From Fasciola hepatica (lineage: Eukaryota; Platyhelminthes; Trematoda; Plagiorchiida; Fasciolidae): a stretch of DNA of 64,000 nt. This document shows, in pieces, positions 39,698 through 54,934 of the stretch; the first letter of the stretch is position 1, and every line of letters starts with the position of its first letter. The notes below the pieces were generated by a model. It was given only the letters and a program-made list of their open reading frames with translations, was not told where the DNA came from and searched no databases. The DNA lies in NCBI GenBank assembly GCA_948099385.1, contig CANUEZ040000067.1:22214501-22278500 (forward strand), in the 5' to 3' direction. A program made the translations under genes and the position numbers.

Positions 39698-40900
39698 AAC
39701 ACCCTTCCGTCACTGGCTTTTGAACGGTACCAACCCGCTTCCCACACAGCGATCGACTCCTATGATGGATGACTTCTCTGTAGGGGCCTAAGTACAACGA
39801 AGGCATTCCGTTATGAACAACCTACAGAGCTTGGTTATTATTTGCAATTGAGTAGTAGGAGATTAGATTTGTATATAATATGATTCATCATGCAGCTTGA
39901 ACGCTCAACTCACCATTGAAAAGGATGGAAGCACTGTACAGCTGTTTCATCCTTGTTGGGAATCATCAGCAGTTCACATCCATCGAGCCCCCACGGGGAC
40001 TCGAACCCGGGGTGAACGATTGTGAATCGAACACCTTAACCACAAGGCTATCCGGGTTGGCTCTCAACGGATTGCTGAACATCTACACTACATGATATAA
40101 CACCCTTCCGTCACTGGCTTTTGAACGGTAACAACCCGCTTCCCACACAGCGATCGACTCCTATGATGGATGACTTCTCTGTAGGGGCCTAAGTACAACG
40201 AAGGCATTCCGTTATGAACAACCTACAGAGCTTGGTTATTATTTGCAATTGAGTAGTAGGAGATTAGATTTGTATATAATATGATTCATCATGCAGCTTG
40301 AACGCTCAACTCACCATTGAAAAGGATGGAAGCACTGTACAGCTGTTTCATCCTTGTTGGGAATCATCAGCAGTGCACATCCATCGAGCCCCCACGGGGA
40401 CTCGAACCCGGGGTGAACGATTGTGAATCGAACACCTTAACCACAAGGCTATCCGGGTTGGCTCTCAACGGTTTGCTGAACATCTACACTACATGATATA
40501 ACACCCTTCCGTCACTGGCTTTTGAACGGTACCAACCCGCTTCCCACACAGCGATCGACTCCTATGATGGATGACTTCTCTGTAGGGGCCTAAGTACAAC
40601 GAAGGCATTCCGTTATGAACAACCTACAGAGCTTGGTTATTATTTGCAATTGAGTAGTAGGAGATTAGATTTGTATATAATATGATTCATCATGCAGCTT
40701 GAACGCTCAACTCACCATTGAAAACGATGGAAGCACTGTACAGCTGTTTCATCCTTGTTGGGAATCATCAGCAATGCACATCCACCGAGCCCCCACGGGG
40801 ACTCGAACCCGGGGTGAACGATTGTGAATCGAACACCTTAACCACAAGGCTATCCGGGTTGGCTCTCAACGGTTTGCTGAACATCTACACTACATGATAT
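39698..40900. repeat. Dimer-spaced units 100 and 102
   Basis: Units 100 (39698) and 102 (40500) share ggtaccaaccc in place of ggtaacaaccc, 802 bp apart. The flanking units 99 and 103 share gggccttagtac, four units (1604 bp) apart. The change creates a ggtacc site, also seen in units 19, 116 and 124. Confidence 0.7.
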
Positions 40901-42103
40901 AGCACCCTTCCGTCACTGGCTTTTGAACGGTAACAACCCGCTTCCCACACAGCGATCGACTCCTATGATGGATGACTTCTCTGTAGGGGCCTTAGTACAA
41001 CGAACGCATTCCGTTATGAACAACCTACAGAGCTTGGTTATTATTTGCAATTGAGTAGTAGGAGATTAGATTTGTATATAATATGATTCATCATGCAGCT
41101 TGAACGCTCAACTCACCATTGAAAACGATGGAAGCACTGTACAGCTGTTTCATCCTTGTTGGGAATCATCAGCAGTGCACATCCACCGAGACCCCACGGG
41201 GACTCGAACCCGGGGTGAACGATTGTGAATCGAACACCTTAACCACAAGGCTATCCGGGTTGGCTCTAAACGGTTTGCTGAACATCTACACTACATGATA
41301 TAACACCCTTCCGTCACTGGCTTTTGAACGGTAACAACCCGCTTCCCACACAGCGATCGACTCCTATGATGGATGACTTCTCTGTAGGGGCCTAAGTACA
41401 ACGAACGCATTCCGTTATGAACAACCTACAGAGCTTGGTTATTATTTGCAATTGAGTAGTAGGAGATTAGATTTGTATATAATATGATTCATCATGCAGC
41501 TTGAACGCTCAACTCACCATTGAAAACGATGGAAGCACTGTACAGCTGTTTCATCCTTGTTGGGAATCATCAGCAGTGCACATCCACCGAGCCCCCACGG
41601 GGACTCGAACCCGGGGTGAACGATTGTGAATCGAACACCTTAACCACAAGGCTATCCGGGTTGGCTATCAACGGTTTGCTGAACATCTACACTACATTAT
41701 ATAGCACCCTTCCGTCACTGGCTTTTGAACGGTAACAACCCGCTTCCCACACAGCGATCGACTCCTATGATGGATGACTTCTCTGTAGGGGCCTAAGTAC
41801 AACGAACGCATTCCGTTATGAACAACCTACAGAGCTTGGTTATTATTTGCAATTGAGTAGTAGGAGATTAGATTTGTATATAATATGATTCATCATGCAG
41901 CTTGAACGCTCAACTCACCATTGAAAACGATGGAAGCACTGTACAGCTGTTTCATCCTTGTTGGGAATCATCAGCAGTGCACATCCACCGAGCCCCCACG
42001 GGGACTCGAACCCGGGGTGAACGATTGTGAATCGAACACCTTAACCACAAGGCTATCCGGGTTGGCTCTCAACGGTTTGCTGAACATGTACACTACATGA
42101 TAT

Positions 42104-44910
42104 AGCACCCTTCCGTCACTGGCTTTTGAACGGTAACAACCCGCTTCCCACACAGCGATCGACTCCTATGATGGATGACTTCTCTGTAGGGGCCTAAGTA
42201 CAACGAAGGCATTCCGTTATGAACAACCTACAGAGCTTGGTTATTATTTGCAATTGAGTAGTAAGAGATTAGATTTGTATATAATATGATTCATCATGCA
42301 GCTTGAACGCTCAACTCACCATTGAAAACGATGGAAGCACTGTACAGCTGTTTCATCCTTGTTGGGAATCATCAGCAGTGCACATCCACCGAGCCCCCAC
42401 GGGGACTCGAACCCGGGGTGAACGATTGTGAATCAAACACCTTAACCACAAGGCTATCCGGGTTGGCTCTCAACGGTTTGCTGAACATCTACACTACATG
42501 ATATAGCACCCTTCCGTCACTGGCTTTTGAACGGTAACAACCCGCTTCCCACACAGCGATCGACTCCTATGATGGATGACTTCTCTGTAGGGGCCTAAGT
42601 ACAACGAACGCATTCCGTTATGAACAACCTACAGAGCTTGGTTATTATTTGCAATTGAGTAGTAGGAGATTAGATTTGTATATAATATGATTCATCATGC
42701 AGCTTGAACGCTCAACTCACCATTGAAAACGATGGAAGCACTGTACAGCTGTTTCATCCTTGTTGGGAATCATCAGCAGTGCACATCCACCGAGCCCCCA
42801 CGGGGACTCGAACCCGGGGTGAACGATTGTGAATCGAACACCTTAACCACAAGGCTATCCGGGTTGGCTCTCAACGGATTGCTGAACATCTACACTACAT
42901 GATATAACACCCTTCCGTCACTGGCTTTTGAACGGTAACAACCCGCTTCCCACACAGCGATCGACTCCTATGATGGATGACTTCTCTGTAGGGGCCTAAG
43001 TACAACGAAGGCATTCCGTTATGAACAACCTACAGAGCTTGGTTATTATTTGCAATTGAGTAGTAGGAGATTAGATTTGTATATAATATGATTCATCATG
43101 CAGCTTGAACGCTCAACTCACCATTGAAAACGATGGAAGCACTGTACAGCTGTTTCATCCTTGTTGGGAATCATCAGCAGTGCACATCGACCGAGCCCCC
43201 ACGGGGACTCGAACCCGGGGTGAACGATTGTGAATCGAACACCTTAACCACAAGGCTATCCGGGTTGGCTCTCAACGGATTGCTGAACATCTACACTACA
43301 TGATATAACACCCTTCCGTCACTGGCTTTTGAACGGTAACAACCCGCTTCCCACACAGCGATCGACTCCTATGATGGATGACTTCTCTGTAGGGGCCTAA
43401 GTACAACGAAGGCATTCCGTTATGAACAACCTACAGAGCTTGGTTATTATTTGCAATTGAGTAGTAGGAGATTAGATTTGTATATAATATGATTCATCAT
43501 GCAGCTTGAACGCTCAACTCACCATTGAAAACGATGGAAGCACTGTACAGCTGTTTCATCCTTGTTGGGAATCATCAGCAGTGCACATCCACCGAGCCCC
43601 CACGGGGACTCGAACCCGGGGTGAACGATTGTGAATCAAACACCTTAACCACAAGGCTATCCGGGTTGGCTCTCAACGGTTTGCTGAACATCTACACTAC
43701 ATGATATAGCACCCTTCCGTCACTGGCTTTTGAACGGTAACAACCCGCTTCCCACACAGCGATCGACTCCTATGATGGATGACTTCTCTGTAGGGGCCTA
43801 AGTACAACGAACGCATTCCGTTATGAACAACCTACAGAGCTTGGTTATTATTTGCAATTGAGTAGTAGGAGATTAGATTTGTATATAATATGATTCATCA
43901 TGCAGCTTGAACGCTCAACTCACCATTGAAAACGATGGAAGCACTGTACAGCTGTTTCATCCTTGTTGGGAATCATCAGCAGTGCACATCCACCGAGCCC
44001 CCACGGGGACTCGAACCCGGGGTGAACGATTGTGAATCGAACACCTTAACCACAAGGCTATCCGGGTTGGCTCTCAACGGTTTGCTGAACATGTACACTA
44101 CATGATATAACACCCTTCCGTCACTGGCTTTTGAACGGTAACAACCCGCTTCCCACACAGCGATCGACTCCTATGATGGATGACTTCTCTGTAGGGGCCT
44201 AAGTACAACGAAGGCATTCCGTTATGAACAACCTACAGAGCCTGGTTATTATTTGCAATTGAGTAGTAGGAGATTAGATTTGTATATAATATGATTCATC
44301 ATGCAGCTTGAACGCTCAACTCACCATTGAAAACGATGGAAGCACTGTACAGCTGTTTCATCCTTGTTGGGAATCATCAGCAGTGCACATCCACCGAGCC
44401 CCCACGGGGACTCGAACCCGGGGTGAACGATTGTGAATCGAACACCTTAACCACAAGGCTATCCGGGTTGGCTCTCAACGGATTGCTGAACATCTACACT
44501 ACATGATATAACACCCTTCCGTCACTGGCTTTTGAACGGTAACAACCCGCTTCCCACACAGCGATCGACTCCTATGATGGATGACTTCTCTGTAGGGGCC
44601 TAAGTACAACGAAGGCATTCCGTTATGAACAACCTACAGAGCTTGGTTATTATTTGCAATTGAGTAGTAGGAGATTAGATTTGTATATAATATGATTCAT
44701 CATGCAGCTTGAACGCTCAACTCACCATTGAAAACGATGGAAGCACTGTACAGCTGTTTCATCCTTGTTGGGAATCATCAGCAGTGCACATCCACCGAGC
44801 CCCCACGGGGACTCGAACCCGGGGTGAACGATTGTGAATCAAACACCTTAACCACAAGGCTATCCGGGTTGGCTCTCAACGGTTTGCTGAACATCTACAC
44901 TACATGATAT
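42104..44910. repeat. Threefold trimer periodicity, units 106, 109, 112
   Basis: The g332-to-a change (gaatcaaacacc) sits at 42435, 43638 and 44841, exactly 1203 bp apart. In the tRNA-like segment it turns C29 into T and breaks one of the three remaining anticodon-stem pairs. The cggattgctg variant occupies units 107, 108, 111 and 113 around them. This gives at least two successive copies of a three-unit register. Confidence 0.85.
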
Positions 44911-46514
44911 AGCACCCTTCCGTCACTGGCTTTTGAACGGTAACAACCCGCTTCCCACACAGCGATCGACTCCTATGATGGATGACTTCTCTGTAGGGGC
45001 CTAAGTACAACGAACGCATTCCGTTATGAACAACCTACAGAGCTTGGTTATTATTTGCAATTGAGTAGTAGGAGATTAGATTTGTATATAATATGATTCA
45101 TCATGCAGCTTGAACGCTCAACTCACCATTGAAAACGATGGAAGCACTGTACAGCTGTTTCATCCTTGTTGGGAATCATCAGCAGTGCACATCCACCGAG
45201 CCCCCACGGGGACTCGAACCCGGGGTGAACGATTGTGAATCGAACACCTTAACCACAAGGCTATCCGGGTTGGCTCTCAACGGATTGCTGAACATCTACA
45301 CTACATGATATAACACCCTTCCGTCACTGGCTTTTGAACGGTAACAACCCGCTTCCCACACAGCGATCGACTCCTATGATGGATGACTTCTCTGTAGGGG
45401 CCTAAGTACAACGAAGGCATTCCGTTATGAACAACCTACAGAGCTTGGTTATTATTTGCAATTGAGTAGTAGGAGATTAGATTTGTATATAATATGATTC
45501 ATCATGCAGCTTGAACGCTCAACTCACCATTGAAAACGATGGAAGCACTGTACAGCTGTTTCATCCTTGTTGGGAATCATCAGCAGTGCACATCCACCGA
45601 GCCCCCACGGGGACTCGAACCCGGGGTGAACGATTGTGAATCGAACACCTTAACCACAAGGCTATCCGGGTTGGCTCTCAACGGTTTGCTGAACATGTAC
45701 ACTACATGATATAGCACCCTTCCGTCACTGGCTTTTGAACGGTAACAACCCGCTTCCCACACAGCGATCGACTCCTATGATGGATGACTTCTCTGTAGGG
45801 GCCTAAGTACAACGAAGGCATTCCGTTATGAACAACCTACAGAGCTTGGTTATTATTTGCAATTGAGTAGTAGGAGATTAGATTTGTATATAATATGATT
45901 CATCATGCAGCTTGAACGCTCAACTCACCATTGAAAACGATGGAAGCACTGTACAGCTGTTTCATCCTTGTTGGGAATCATCAGCAGTGCACATCCACCG
46001 AGCCCCCACGGGGACTCGAACTCGGGGTGAACGATTGTGAATCGAACACCTTAACCACAAGGCTATCCGGGTTGGCTCTCAACGGTTTGCTGAACATCTA
46101 CACTACATGATATAACACCCTTCCGTCACTGGCTTTTGAACGGTAACAACCCGCTTCCCACACAGCGATCGACTCCTATGATGGATGACTTCTCTGTAGG
46201 GGCCTAAGTACAACGAAGGCATTCCGTTATGAACAACCTACAGAGCTTGGTTATTATTTGCAATTGAGTAGTAGGAGATTAGATTTGTATATAATATGAT
46301 TCATCATGCAGCTTGAACGCTCAACTCACCATTGAAAACGATGGAAGCACTGTACAGCTGTTTCATCCTTGTTGGGAATCATCAGCAGTTCACATCCATC
46401 GAGCCCCCACGGGGACTCGAACCCGGGGTGAACGATTGTGAATCGAACACCTTAACCACAAGGCTATCCGGGTTGGCTCTCAACGGTTTGCTGAACATCT
46501 ACACTACATGATAT

Positions 46515-47316
46515 AGCACCCTTCCGTCACTGGCTTTTGAACGGTACCAACCCGCTTCCCACACAGCGATCGACTCCTATGATGGATGACTTCTCTGTAG
46601 GGGCCTAAGTACAACGAACGCATTCCGTTATGAACAACCTACAGAGCTTGGTTATTATTTGCAATTGAGTAGTAGGAGATTAGATTTGTATATAATATGA
46701 TTCATCATGCAGCTTGAACGCTCAACTCACCATTGAAAACGATGGAAGCACTGTACAGCTGTTTCATCCTTGTTGGGAATCATCAGCAATGCACATCCAC
46801 CGAGCCCCCACGGGGACTCGAACCCGGGGTGAACGATTGTGAATCGAACACCTTAACCACAAGGCTATCCGGGTTGGCTCTCAAAGGTTTGCTGAACATC
46901 TACACTACATGATATAGCACCCTTCCGTCACTGGCTTTTGAACGGTAACAACCCGCTTCCCACACAGCGATCGACTCCTATGATGGATGACTTCTCTGTA
47001 GGGGCCTAAGTACAACGAAGGCATTCCGTTATGAACAACCTACAGAGCCTGGTTATTATTTGCAATTGAGTAGTAGGAGATTAGATTTGTATATAATATG
47101 ATTCATCATGCAGCTTGAACGCTCAACTCACCATTGAAAAGGATGGAAGCACTGTACAGCTGTTTCATCCTTGTTGGGAATCATCAGCAATGCACATCCA
47201 CCGAGCCCCCACGGGGACTCGAACCCGGGGTGAACGATTGTGAATCGAACACCTTAACCACAAGGCTATCCGGGTTGGCTCTCAAAGGTTTGCTGAACAT
47301 CTACACTACATGATAT
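46515..47316. repeat. Adjacent near-duplicate units 117 and 118
   Basis: Both neighbouring units carry cagcaatgcac and tctcaaaggtttg. Unit 118 additionally has agcctgg and aaaagg. The shared pair of changes also occurs together in units 93 and 125. Confidence 0.65.
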
Positions 47317-47716
47317 AGCACCCTTCCGTCACTGGCTTTTGAACGGTAACAACCCGCTTCCCACACAGCGATCGACTCCTATGATGGATGACTTCTCTGT
47401 AGGGGCCTAAGTACAACGAAGGCATTCCGTTATGAACAACCTACAGAGCTTGGTTATTATTTGCAATTGAGTAGTAAGAGATTAGATTTGTATATAATAT
47501 GATTCATCATGCAGCTTGAACGCTCAACTCACCATTGAAAACGATGGAAGCACTGTACAGCTGTTTCATCCTTGTTGGGAATCATCAGCAGTGCACATCC
47601 ACCGAGCCCTCACGGGACTCGAACCTGGGGTGAACGATTGTGAATCGAACACTTTAACCACAAGGCTATCCCGGTTGGCTCTCAACGGTTTGCTGAACAT
47701 CTACACTACATGATAT
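47317..47716. repeat. 400-bp unit 119 with shortened G run
   Basis: cacgggactcgaacctgggg has lost one g from the cacgggg run, together with ccctcac and aacactttaacc. It also has a change in the 5' acceptor side (tatcccgg). The lost base falls in the 3' strand of the T stem, next to the B box. The same combination recurs about 13.6 kb away in units 153-154. Confidence 0.75.
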
Positions 47717-48518
47717 AGCACCCTTCCGTCACTGGCTCTTGAACGGTAACAACCCGCTTCCCACACAGCGATCGACTCCTATGATGGATGACTTCTCTGT
47801 AGGGGCCTAAGTACAACGAAGGCATTCCGTTGTGAACAACCTACAGAGCTTGGTTATTATTTGCAATTGAGTAGTAGGAGATTAGATTTGTATATAATAT
47901 GATTCATCATGCAGCTTGAACGCTCAACTCACCATTGAAAACGATGGAAGCACTGTACAGCTGTTTCATCCTTGTTGGGAATCATCAGCAGTGCACATCC
48001 ACCGAGCCCCCACGGGGACTCGAACCCGGGGTGAACGATTGTGAATCGAACACCTTAACCACAAGGCTATCCGGGTTGGCTCTCAACGGATTGCTGAACA
48101 TCTACACTACATGATATAACACCCTTCCGTCACTGGCTTTTGAACGGTAACAACCCGCTTCCCACACAGCGATCGACTCCTATGATGGATGACTTCTCTG
48201 TAGGGGCCTAAATACAACGAACGCATTCCGTTATGAACAACCTACAGAGCTTGGTTATTATTTGCAATTGAGTAGTAGCAGATTAGATTTGTATATAATA
48301 TGATTCATCATGCAGCTTGAACGCTCAACTCACCATTGAAAACGATGGAAGCACTGTACAGCTGTTTCATCCTTGTTGGGAATCATCAGCAGTGCACATC
48401 CACCGAGCCCCCACGGGGACTCGAACCCGGGGTGAACGATTGTGAATCGAACACCTTAACCACAAGGCTATCCGGGTTGGCTCTCAACGGTTTGCTGAAC
48501 ATCTACACTACATGATAT

Positions 48519-48919
48519 AGCACCCTTCCGTCACTGGCTTTTGAACGGTAACAACCCGCTTCCCACACAGCGATCGACTCCTATGATGGATGACTTCTCT
48601 GTAGGGGCCTAAGTACAACGAACGCATTCCGTTATGAACAACCTACAGAGCTTGGTTATTATTTGCAATTGAGTAGTAGGAGATTAGATTTGTATATAAT
48701 ATGATTCATCATGCAGCTTGAACGCTCAACTCACCATTGAAAACGATGGAAGCACTGTACAGCTGTTTCATCCTTGTTGGGAATCATCAGCAGTGCACAT
48801 CCACCGAGCCCCCACGGGGACTGGAACCCGGGGTGAACGATTGTGAATCGAACACCTTAACCACAAGGCTATCCGGGTTGGCTCTCAACGGTTTGCTGAA
48901 CATCTACACTACATGATAT
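48519..48919. repeat. Unit 122: B-box core mutation
   Basis: At 48823 plus-strand c is g (ggactggaacc). This changes the central G of the minus-strand GGTTCGA core to C. In tRNA promoters this core is the main TFIIIC contact, so this copy would be expected to bind poorly. Confidence 0.75.
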
Positions 48920-51900
48920 AACACCCTTCCGTCACTGGCGTTTGAACGGTAACAACCCGCTTCCCACACAGCGATCGACTCCTATGATGGATGACTTCTC
49001 TGTAGGGGCCTAAGTACAACGAAGGCATTCCGTTATGAACAACCTACAGAGCTTGGTTATTATTTGCAATTGAGTAGTAGGAGATTAGATTTGTATATAA
49101 TATGATTCATCATGCAGCTTGAACGCTCAACTCACCATTGAAAAGGATGGAAGCACTGTACAGCTGTTTCATCCTTGTTGGGAATCATCAGCAGTTCACA
49201 TCCATCGAGCCCCCACGGGGACTCGAACCCGGGGTGAACGATTGTGAATCGAACACCTTAACCACAAGGCTATCCGGGTTGGCTCTCAACGGTTTGCTGA
49301 ACATCTACACTACATGATATAGCACCCTTCCGTCACTGGCTTTTGAACGGTACCAACCCGCTTCCCACACAGCGATCGACTCCTATGATGGATGACTTCT
49401 CTGTAGGGGCCTTAGTACAACGAAGGCATTCCGTTATGAACAACCTACAGAGCTTGGTTATTATTTGCAATTGAGTAGTAGGAGATTGGATTTGTATATA
49501 ATATGATTCATCATGCAGCTTGAACGCTCAACTCATCATTGAAAACGATGGAAGCACTGTACAGCTGTTTCATCCTTGTTAGGAATCATCAGCAATGCAC
49601 ATCCACCGAGCCCCCACGGGGACTCGAACCCGGGGTGAACGATTGTGAATCGAACACCTTAACCACAAGGCTATCCGCGTTGGCTCTCAAAGGTTTGCTG
49701 AACATCTACACTACATGATATAGCACCCTTCCGTCACTGGCTTTTGAACGGTAACAACCCGCTTCCCACACAGCGATCGACTCCTATGATGGATGACTTC
49801 TCTGTAGGGGCCTAAGTACAACGAAGGCATTCCGTTATGAACAACCTACAGAGCCTGGTTATTATTTGCAATTGAGTAGTAGGAGATTAGATTTGTATAT
49901 AATATGATTCATCATGCAGCTTGAACGCTCAACTCACCATTGAAAAGGATGGAAGCACTGTACAGCTGTTTCATCCTTGTTGGGAATCATCAGCAGTGCA
50001 CATCCACCGAGCCCCCACGGGGACTCGAACCCGGGGTGAACGATTGTGAATCGAACACCTTAACCACAAGGCTATCCGGGTTGGCTCTCAACGGTTTGCT
50101 GAACATCTACACTACATGATATAGCACCCTTCCGTCACTGGCTTTTGAACGGTAACAACCCGCTTCTCACAAAGCGATCGACTCCTATGATGGATGACTT
50201 CTCTGTAGGGGCCTAAGTACAACGAACGCATTCCGTTATGAACAACCTACAGAGCTTGGTTATTATTTGCAATTGAGTAGTAGGAGATTAGATTTGTATA
50301 TAATATGATTCATCATGCAGCTTGAACGCTCAACTCACCATTGAAAACGATGGAAGCACTGTACAGCTGTTTCATCCTTGTTGGGAATCATCAGCAGTGC
50401 ACATCCACCGAGCCCCCACGGGGACTCGAACCCGGGGTGAACGATTGTGAATCGAACACCTTAACCACAAGGCTATCCGGGTTGGCTCTCAACGGTTTGC
50501 GGAACATCTACACTACATGATATAGCACCATTCCGTCACTGGCTTTTGAACGGTAACAACCCGCTTCCCACACAGCGATCGACTCCTATGATGGATGACT
50601 TCTCTGTAGGGGCCTAAGTACAACTAAGGCATTCCGTTATGAACAACCTACAGAGCTTGGTTATTATTTGCAATTGAGTAGTAGGAGATTAGATTTGTAT
50701 ATAATATGATTCATCATGCAGCTTGAACGCTCAACTCACCATTGAAAACGATGGAAGCACTGTACAGCTGTTTCATCCTTGTTGGGAATCATCAGCAGTG
50801 CACATCGACCGAGCCCCCACGGGGACTCGAACCCGGGATGAACGATTGTGAATCGAACACCTTAACCACAAGGCTATCCGGGTTGGCTCTCAACGGTTTG
50901 CTGAACATCTACACTACATGATATAACACCCTTCCGTCACTGGCTTTTGAACGGTAACAACCCGCTTCCCACACAACGATCGACTCCTATGATGGATGAC
51001 TTCTCTGTAGGGGCCTTAGTACAACAAAGGCATTCCGTTATGAACAACCTACAGAGCTTGGTTATTATTTGCAATTGAGTAGTAGGAGATTAGATTTGTA
51101 TATAATATGATTCATCATGCAGCTTGAACGCTCAACTCACCATTGAAAACGATGGAAGCACTGTACAGCTGTTTCATCCTTGTTGGGAATCATCAGCAGT
51201 GCACATCCACCGAGCCCCCACGGGGACTCGAACCCGGGGTGAACGATTGTGAATCGAACACCTTAACCACAAGGCTATCCGGGTTGGCTCTCAACGGTTT
51301 GCTGAACATCTACACTACATGATATAGCACCCTTCCGTCACTGGCTTTTGAACGGTAACAACCCGCTTCCCACACAGCGATCGACTCCTATGATGGATGA
51401 CTTCTCTGTAGGGGCCTAAGTACAACGAACGCATTCCGTTATGAACAACCTACAGAGCTTGGTTATTATTTGCAATTGAGTAGTAGGAGATTAGATTTGT
51501 ATATAATATGATTCATCATGCAGCTTGAACGCTCAACTCACCATTGAAAACGATGGAAGCACTGTACAGCTGTTTCATCCTTGTTGGGAATCATCAGCAG
51601 TGCACATCCACCGAGCCCCCACGGGGACTCGAACCCGGGGTGAACGATTGTGAATCGAACACCTTAACCACAAGGCTATCCGGGTTGGCTCTCAACGGTT
51701 TGCTGAACATCTACACTACATGATATAACACCCTTCCGTCACTGGCTTTTGAACGGTAACAACCCGCTTCCCACACAACGATCGACTCCTATGATGGATG
51801 ACTTCTCTGTAGGGGCCTAAGTACAACGAAGGCATTCCGTTATGAACAACCTACAGAGCTTGGTTATTATTTGCAATTGAGTAGTAAGAGATTAGATTTG

Positions 51901-54900
51901 TATATAATATGATTCATCATGCAGCTTGAACGCTCAACTCACCATTGAAAACGATGGAAGCACTGTACAGCTGTTTCATCCTTGTTGGGAATCATCAGCA
52001 GTGCACATCCACCGAGCCCCCACGGGGACTCGAACCCGGGGTGAACGATTGTGAATCGAACACCTTAACCACAAGGCTATCCGGGTTGGCTATCAACGGT
52101 TTGCTGAACATCTACACTACATGATATAGCACCCTTCCGTCACTGGCTTTTGAACGGTAACAACCCGCTTCCCACACAGCGATCGACTCCTATGATGGAT
52201 GACTTCTCTGTAGGGGCCTAAGTACAACGAAGGCATTCCGTTATGAACAACCTACAGAGCTTGGTTATTATTTGCAATTGAGTAGTAGGAGATTAGATTT
52301 GTATATAATGTGATTCATCATGCAGCTTGAACGCTCAACTCACCATTGAAAACGATGGAAGCACTGTACAGCTGTTTCATCCTTGTTGGGAATCATCAGC
52401 AGTGCACATCCACCGAGCCCCCACGGGGACTCGAACCCGGGGTGAACGATTGTGAATCGAACACCTTAACCACAAGGCTATCCGGGTTGGCTCTCAACGG
52501 TTTGCTGAACATCTACACTACATGATATAGCACCCTTCCGTCACTGGCTTTTGAACGGTAACAACCCGCTTCCCACACAGCGATCGACTCCTATGATGGA
52601 TGACTTCTCTGTAGGGGCCTAAGTACAACGAAGGCATTCCGTTATGAACAACCTACAGAGCTTGGTTATTATTTGCAATTGAGTAGTAAGAGATTAGATT
52701 TGTATATAATATGATTCATCATGCAGCTTGAACGCTCAACTCACCATTGAAAACGATGGAAGCACTGTACAGCTGTTTCATCCTTGTTGGGAATCATCAG
52801 CAGTGCACATCCACCGAGCCCCCACGGGGACTCGAACCCGGGGTGAACGATTGTGAATCGAACACCTTAACCACAAGGCTATCCGGGTTGGCTCTCAACG
52901 GTTTGCTGAACATCTACACTACATGATATAGCACCCTTCCGACACTGGCTTTTGAACGGTAACAACCCGCTTCCCACACAGCGATCGACTCCTATGATGG
53001 ATGACTTCTCTGTAGGGGCCTAAGTACAACGAAGGCATTCCGTTATGAACAACCTACAGAGCTTGGTTATTATTTGCAATTGAGTAGTAGGAGATTAGAT
53101 TTGTATATAATATGATTCATCATGCAGCTTGAACGCTCAACTCACCATTGAAAACGATGGAAGCACTGTACAGCTGTTTCATCCTTGTTGGGAATCATCA
53201 GCAGTGCACATCCACCGAGCCCCCACGGGGACTCGAACCCGGGGTGAACGATTGTGAATCGAACACCTTAACCACAAGGCTATCCGGGTTGGCTATCAAC
53301 GGTTTGCTGAACATCTACACTACATGATATAACACCCTTCCGTCACTGGCTTTTGAACGGTAACAACCCGCTTCCCACACAGCGATCGACTCCTATGATG
53401 GATGACTTCTCTGTAGGGGCCTTAGTACAACGAACGCATTCCGTTATGAACAACCTACAGAGCTTGGTTATTATTTGCAATTGAGTAGTAGGAGATTAGA
53501 TTTGTATATAATATGATTCATCATGCAGCTTGAACGCTCAACTCACCATTGAAAACGATGGAAGCACTGTACAGCTGTTTCATCCTTGTTGGGAATCATC
53601 AGCAGTGCACATCCACCGAGCCCCCACGGGGACTCGAACCCGGGGTGAACGATTGTGAATCGAACACCTTAACCACAAGGCTATCCGGGTTGGCTATCAA
53701 CGGTTTGCTGAACATCTACACTACATGATATAGCACCCTTCCGTCACTGGCTTTTGAACGGTTACAACCCGCTTCCCACACAGCGATCGACTCCTATGAT
53801 GGATGACTTCTCTGTAGGGGCCTAAGTACAACGAACGCATTCCGTTATGAACAACCTACAGAGCCTGGTTATTATTTGCAATTGAGTAGTAGGAGATTAG
53901 ATTTGTATATAATATGATTCATCATGCCGCTTGAACGCTCAACTCACCATTGAAAAGGATGGAAGCACTGTACAGCTGTTTCATCCTTGTTGGGAATCAT
54001 CAGCAGTGCACATCCACCGAGCCCCCACGGGGACTCGAACCCGGGGTGAACGATTGTGAATCGAACACCTTAACCACAAGGCTATCCGGGTTGGCTCTCA
54101 ACGGTTTGCTGAACATCTACACTACATGATATAGCACCCTTCCGTCACTGGCTTTTGAACGGTAACAACCCGCTTCCCACACAACGATCGACTCCTATGA
54201 TGGATGACTTCTCTGTAGGGGCCTTAGTACAACGAAGGCATTCCGTTATGAACAACCTACAGAGCTTGGTTATTATTTGCAATTGAGTAGTAGGAGATTA
54301 GATTTGTATATAATATGATTCATCATGCAGCTTGAACGCTCAACTCACCATTGAAAACGATGGAAGCACTGTACAGCTGTTTCATCCTTGTTGGGAATCA
54401 TCAGCAGTGCACATCCACCGAGCCCCCACGGGGACTCGAACCCGGGGTGAACGATTGTGAATCGAACACCTTAACCACAAGGCTATCCGGGTTGGCTCTC
54501 AACGGTTTGCTGAACATCTACACTACATGATATAGCACCCTTCCGTCACTGGCTTTTGAACGGTAACAACCCGCTTCCCACACAGCGATCGACTCCTATG
54601 ATGGATGACTTCTCTGTAGGGGCCTAAGTACAACGAAGGCATTCCGTTATGAACAACCTACAGAGCTTGGTTATTATTTGCAATTGAGTAGTAAGAGATT
54701 AGATTTGTATATAATATGATTCATCATGCAGCTTGAACGCTCAACTCACCATTGAAAACGATGGAAGCACTGTACAGCTGTTTCATCCTTGTTGGGAATC
54801 ATCAGCAGTGCACATCCACCGAGCCCCCACGGGGACTCGAACCCGGAGTGAACGATTGTGAATCGAACACCTTAACCACAAGGCTATCCGGGTTGGCTCT

Positions 54901-54934
54901 CAACGGTTTGCTGAACATCTACACTACATGATAT

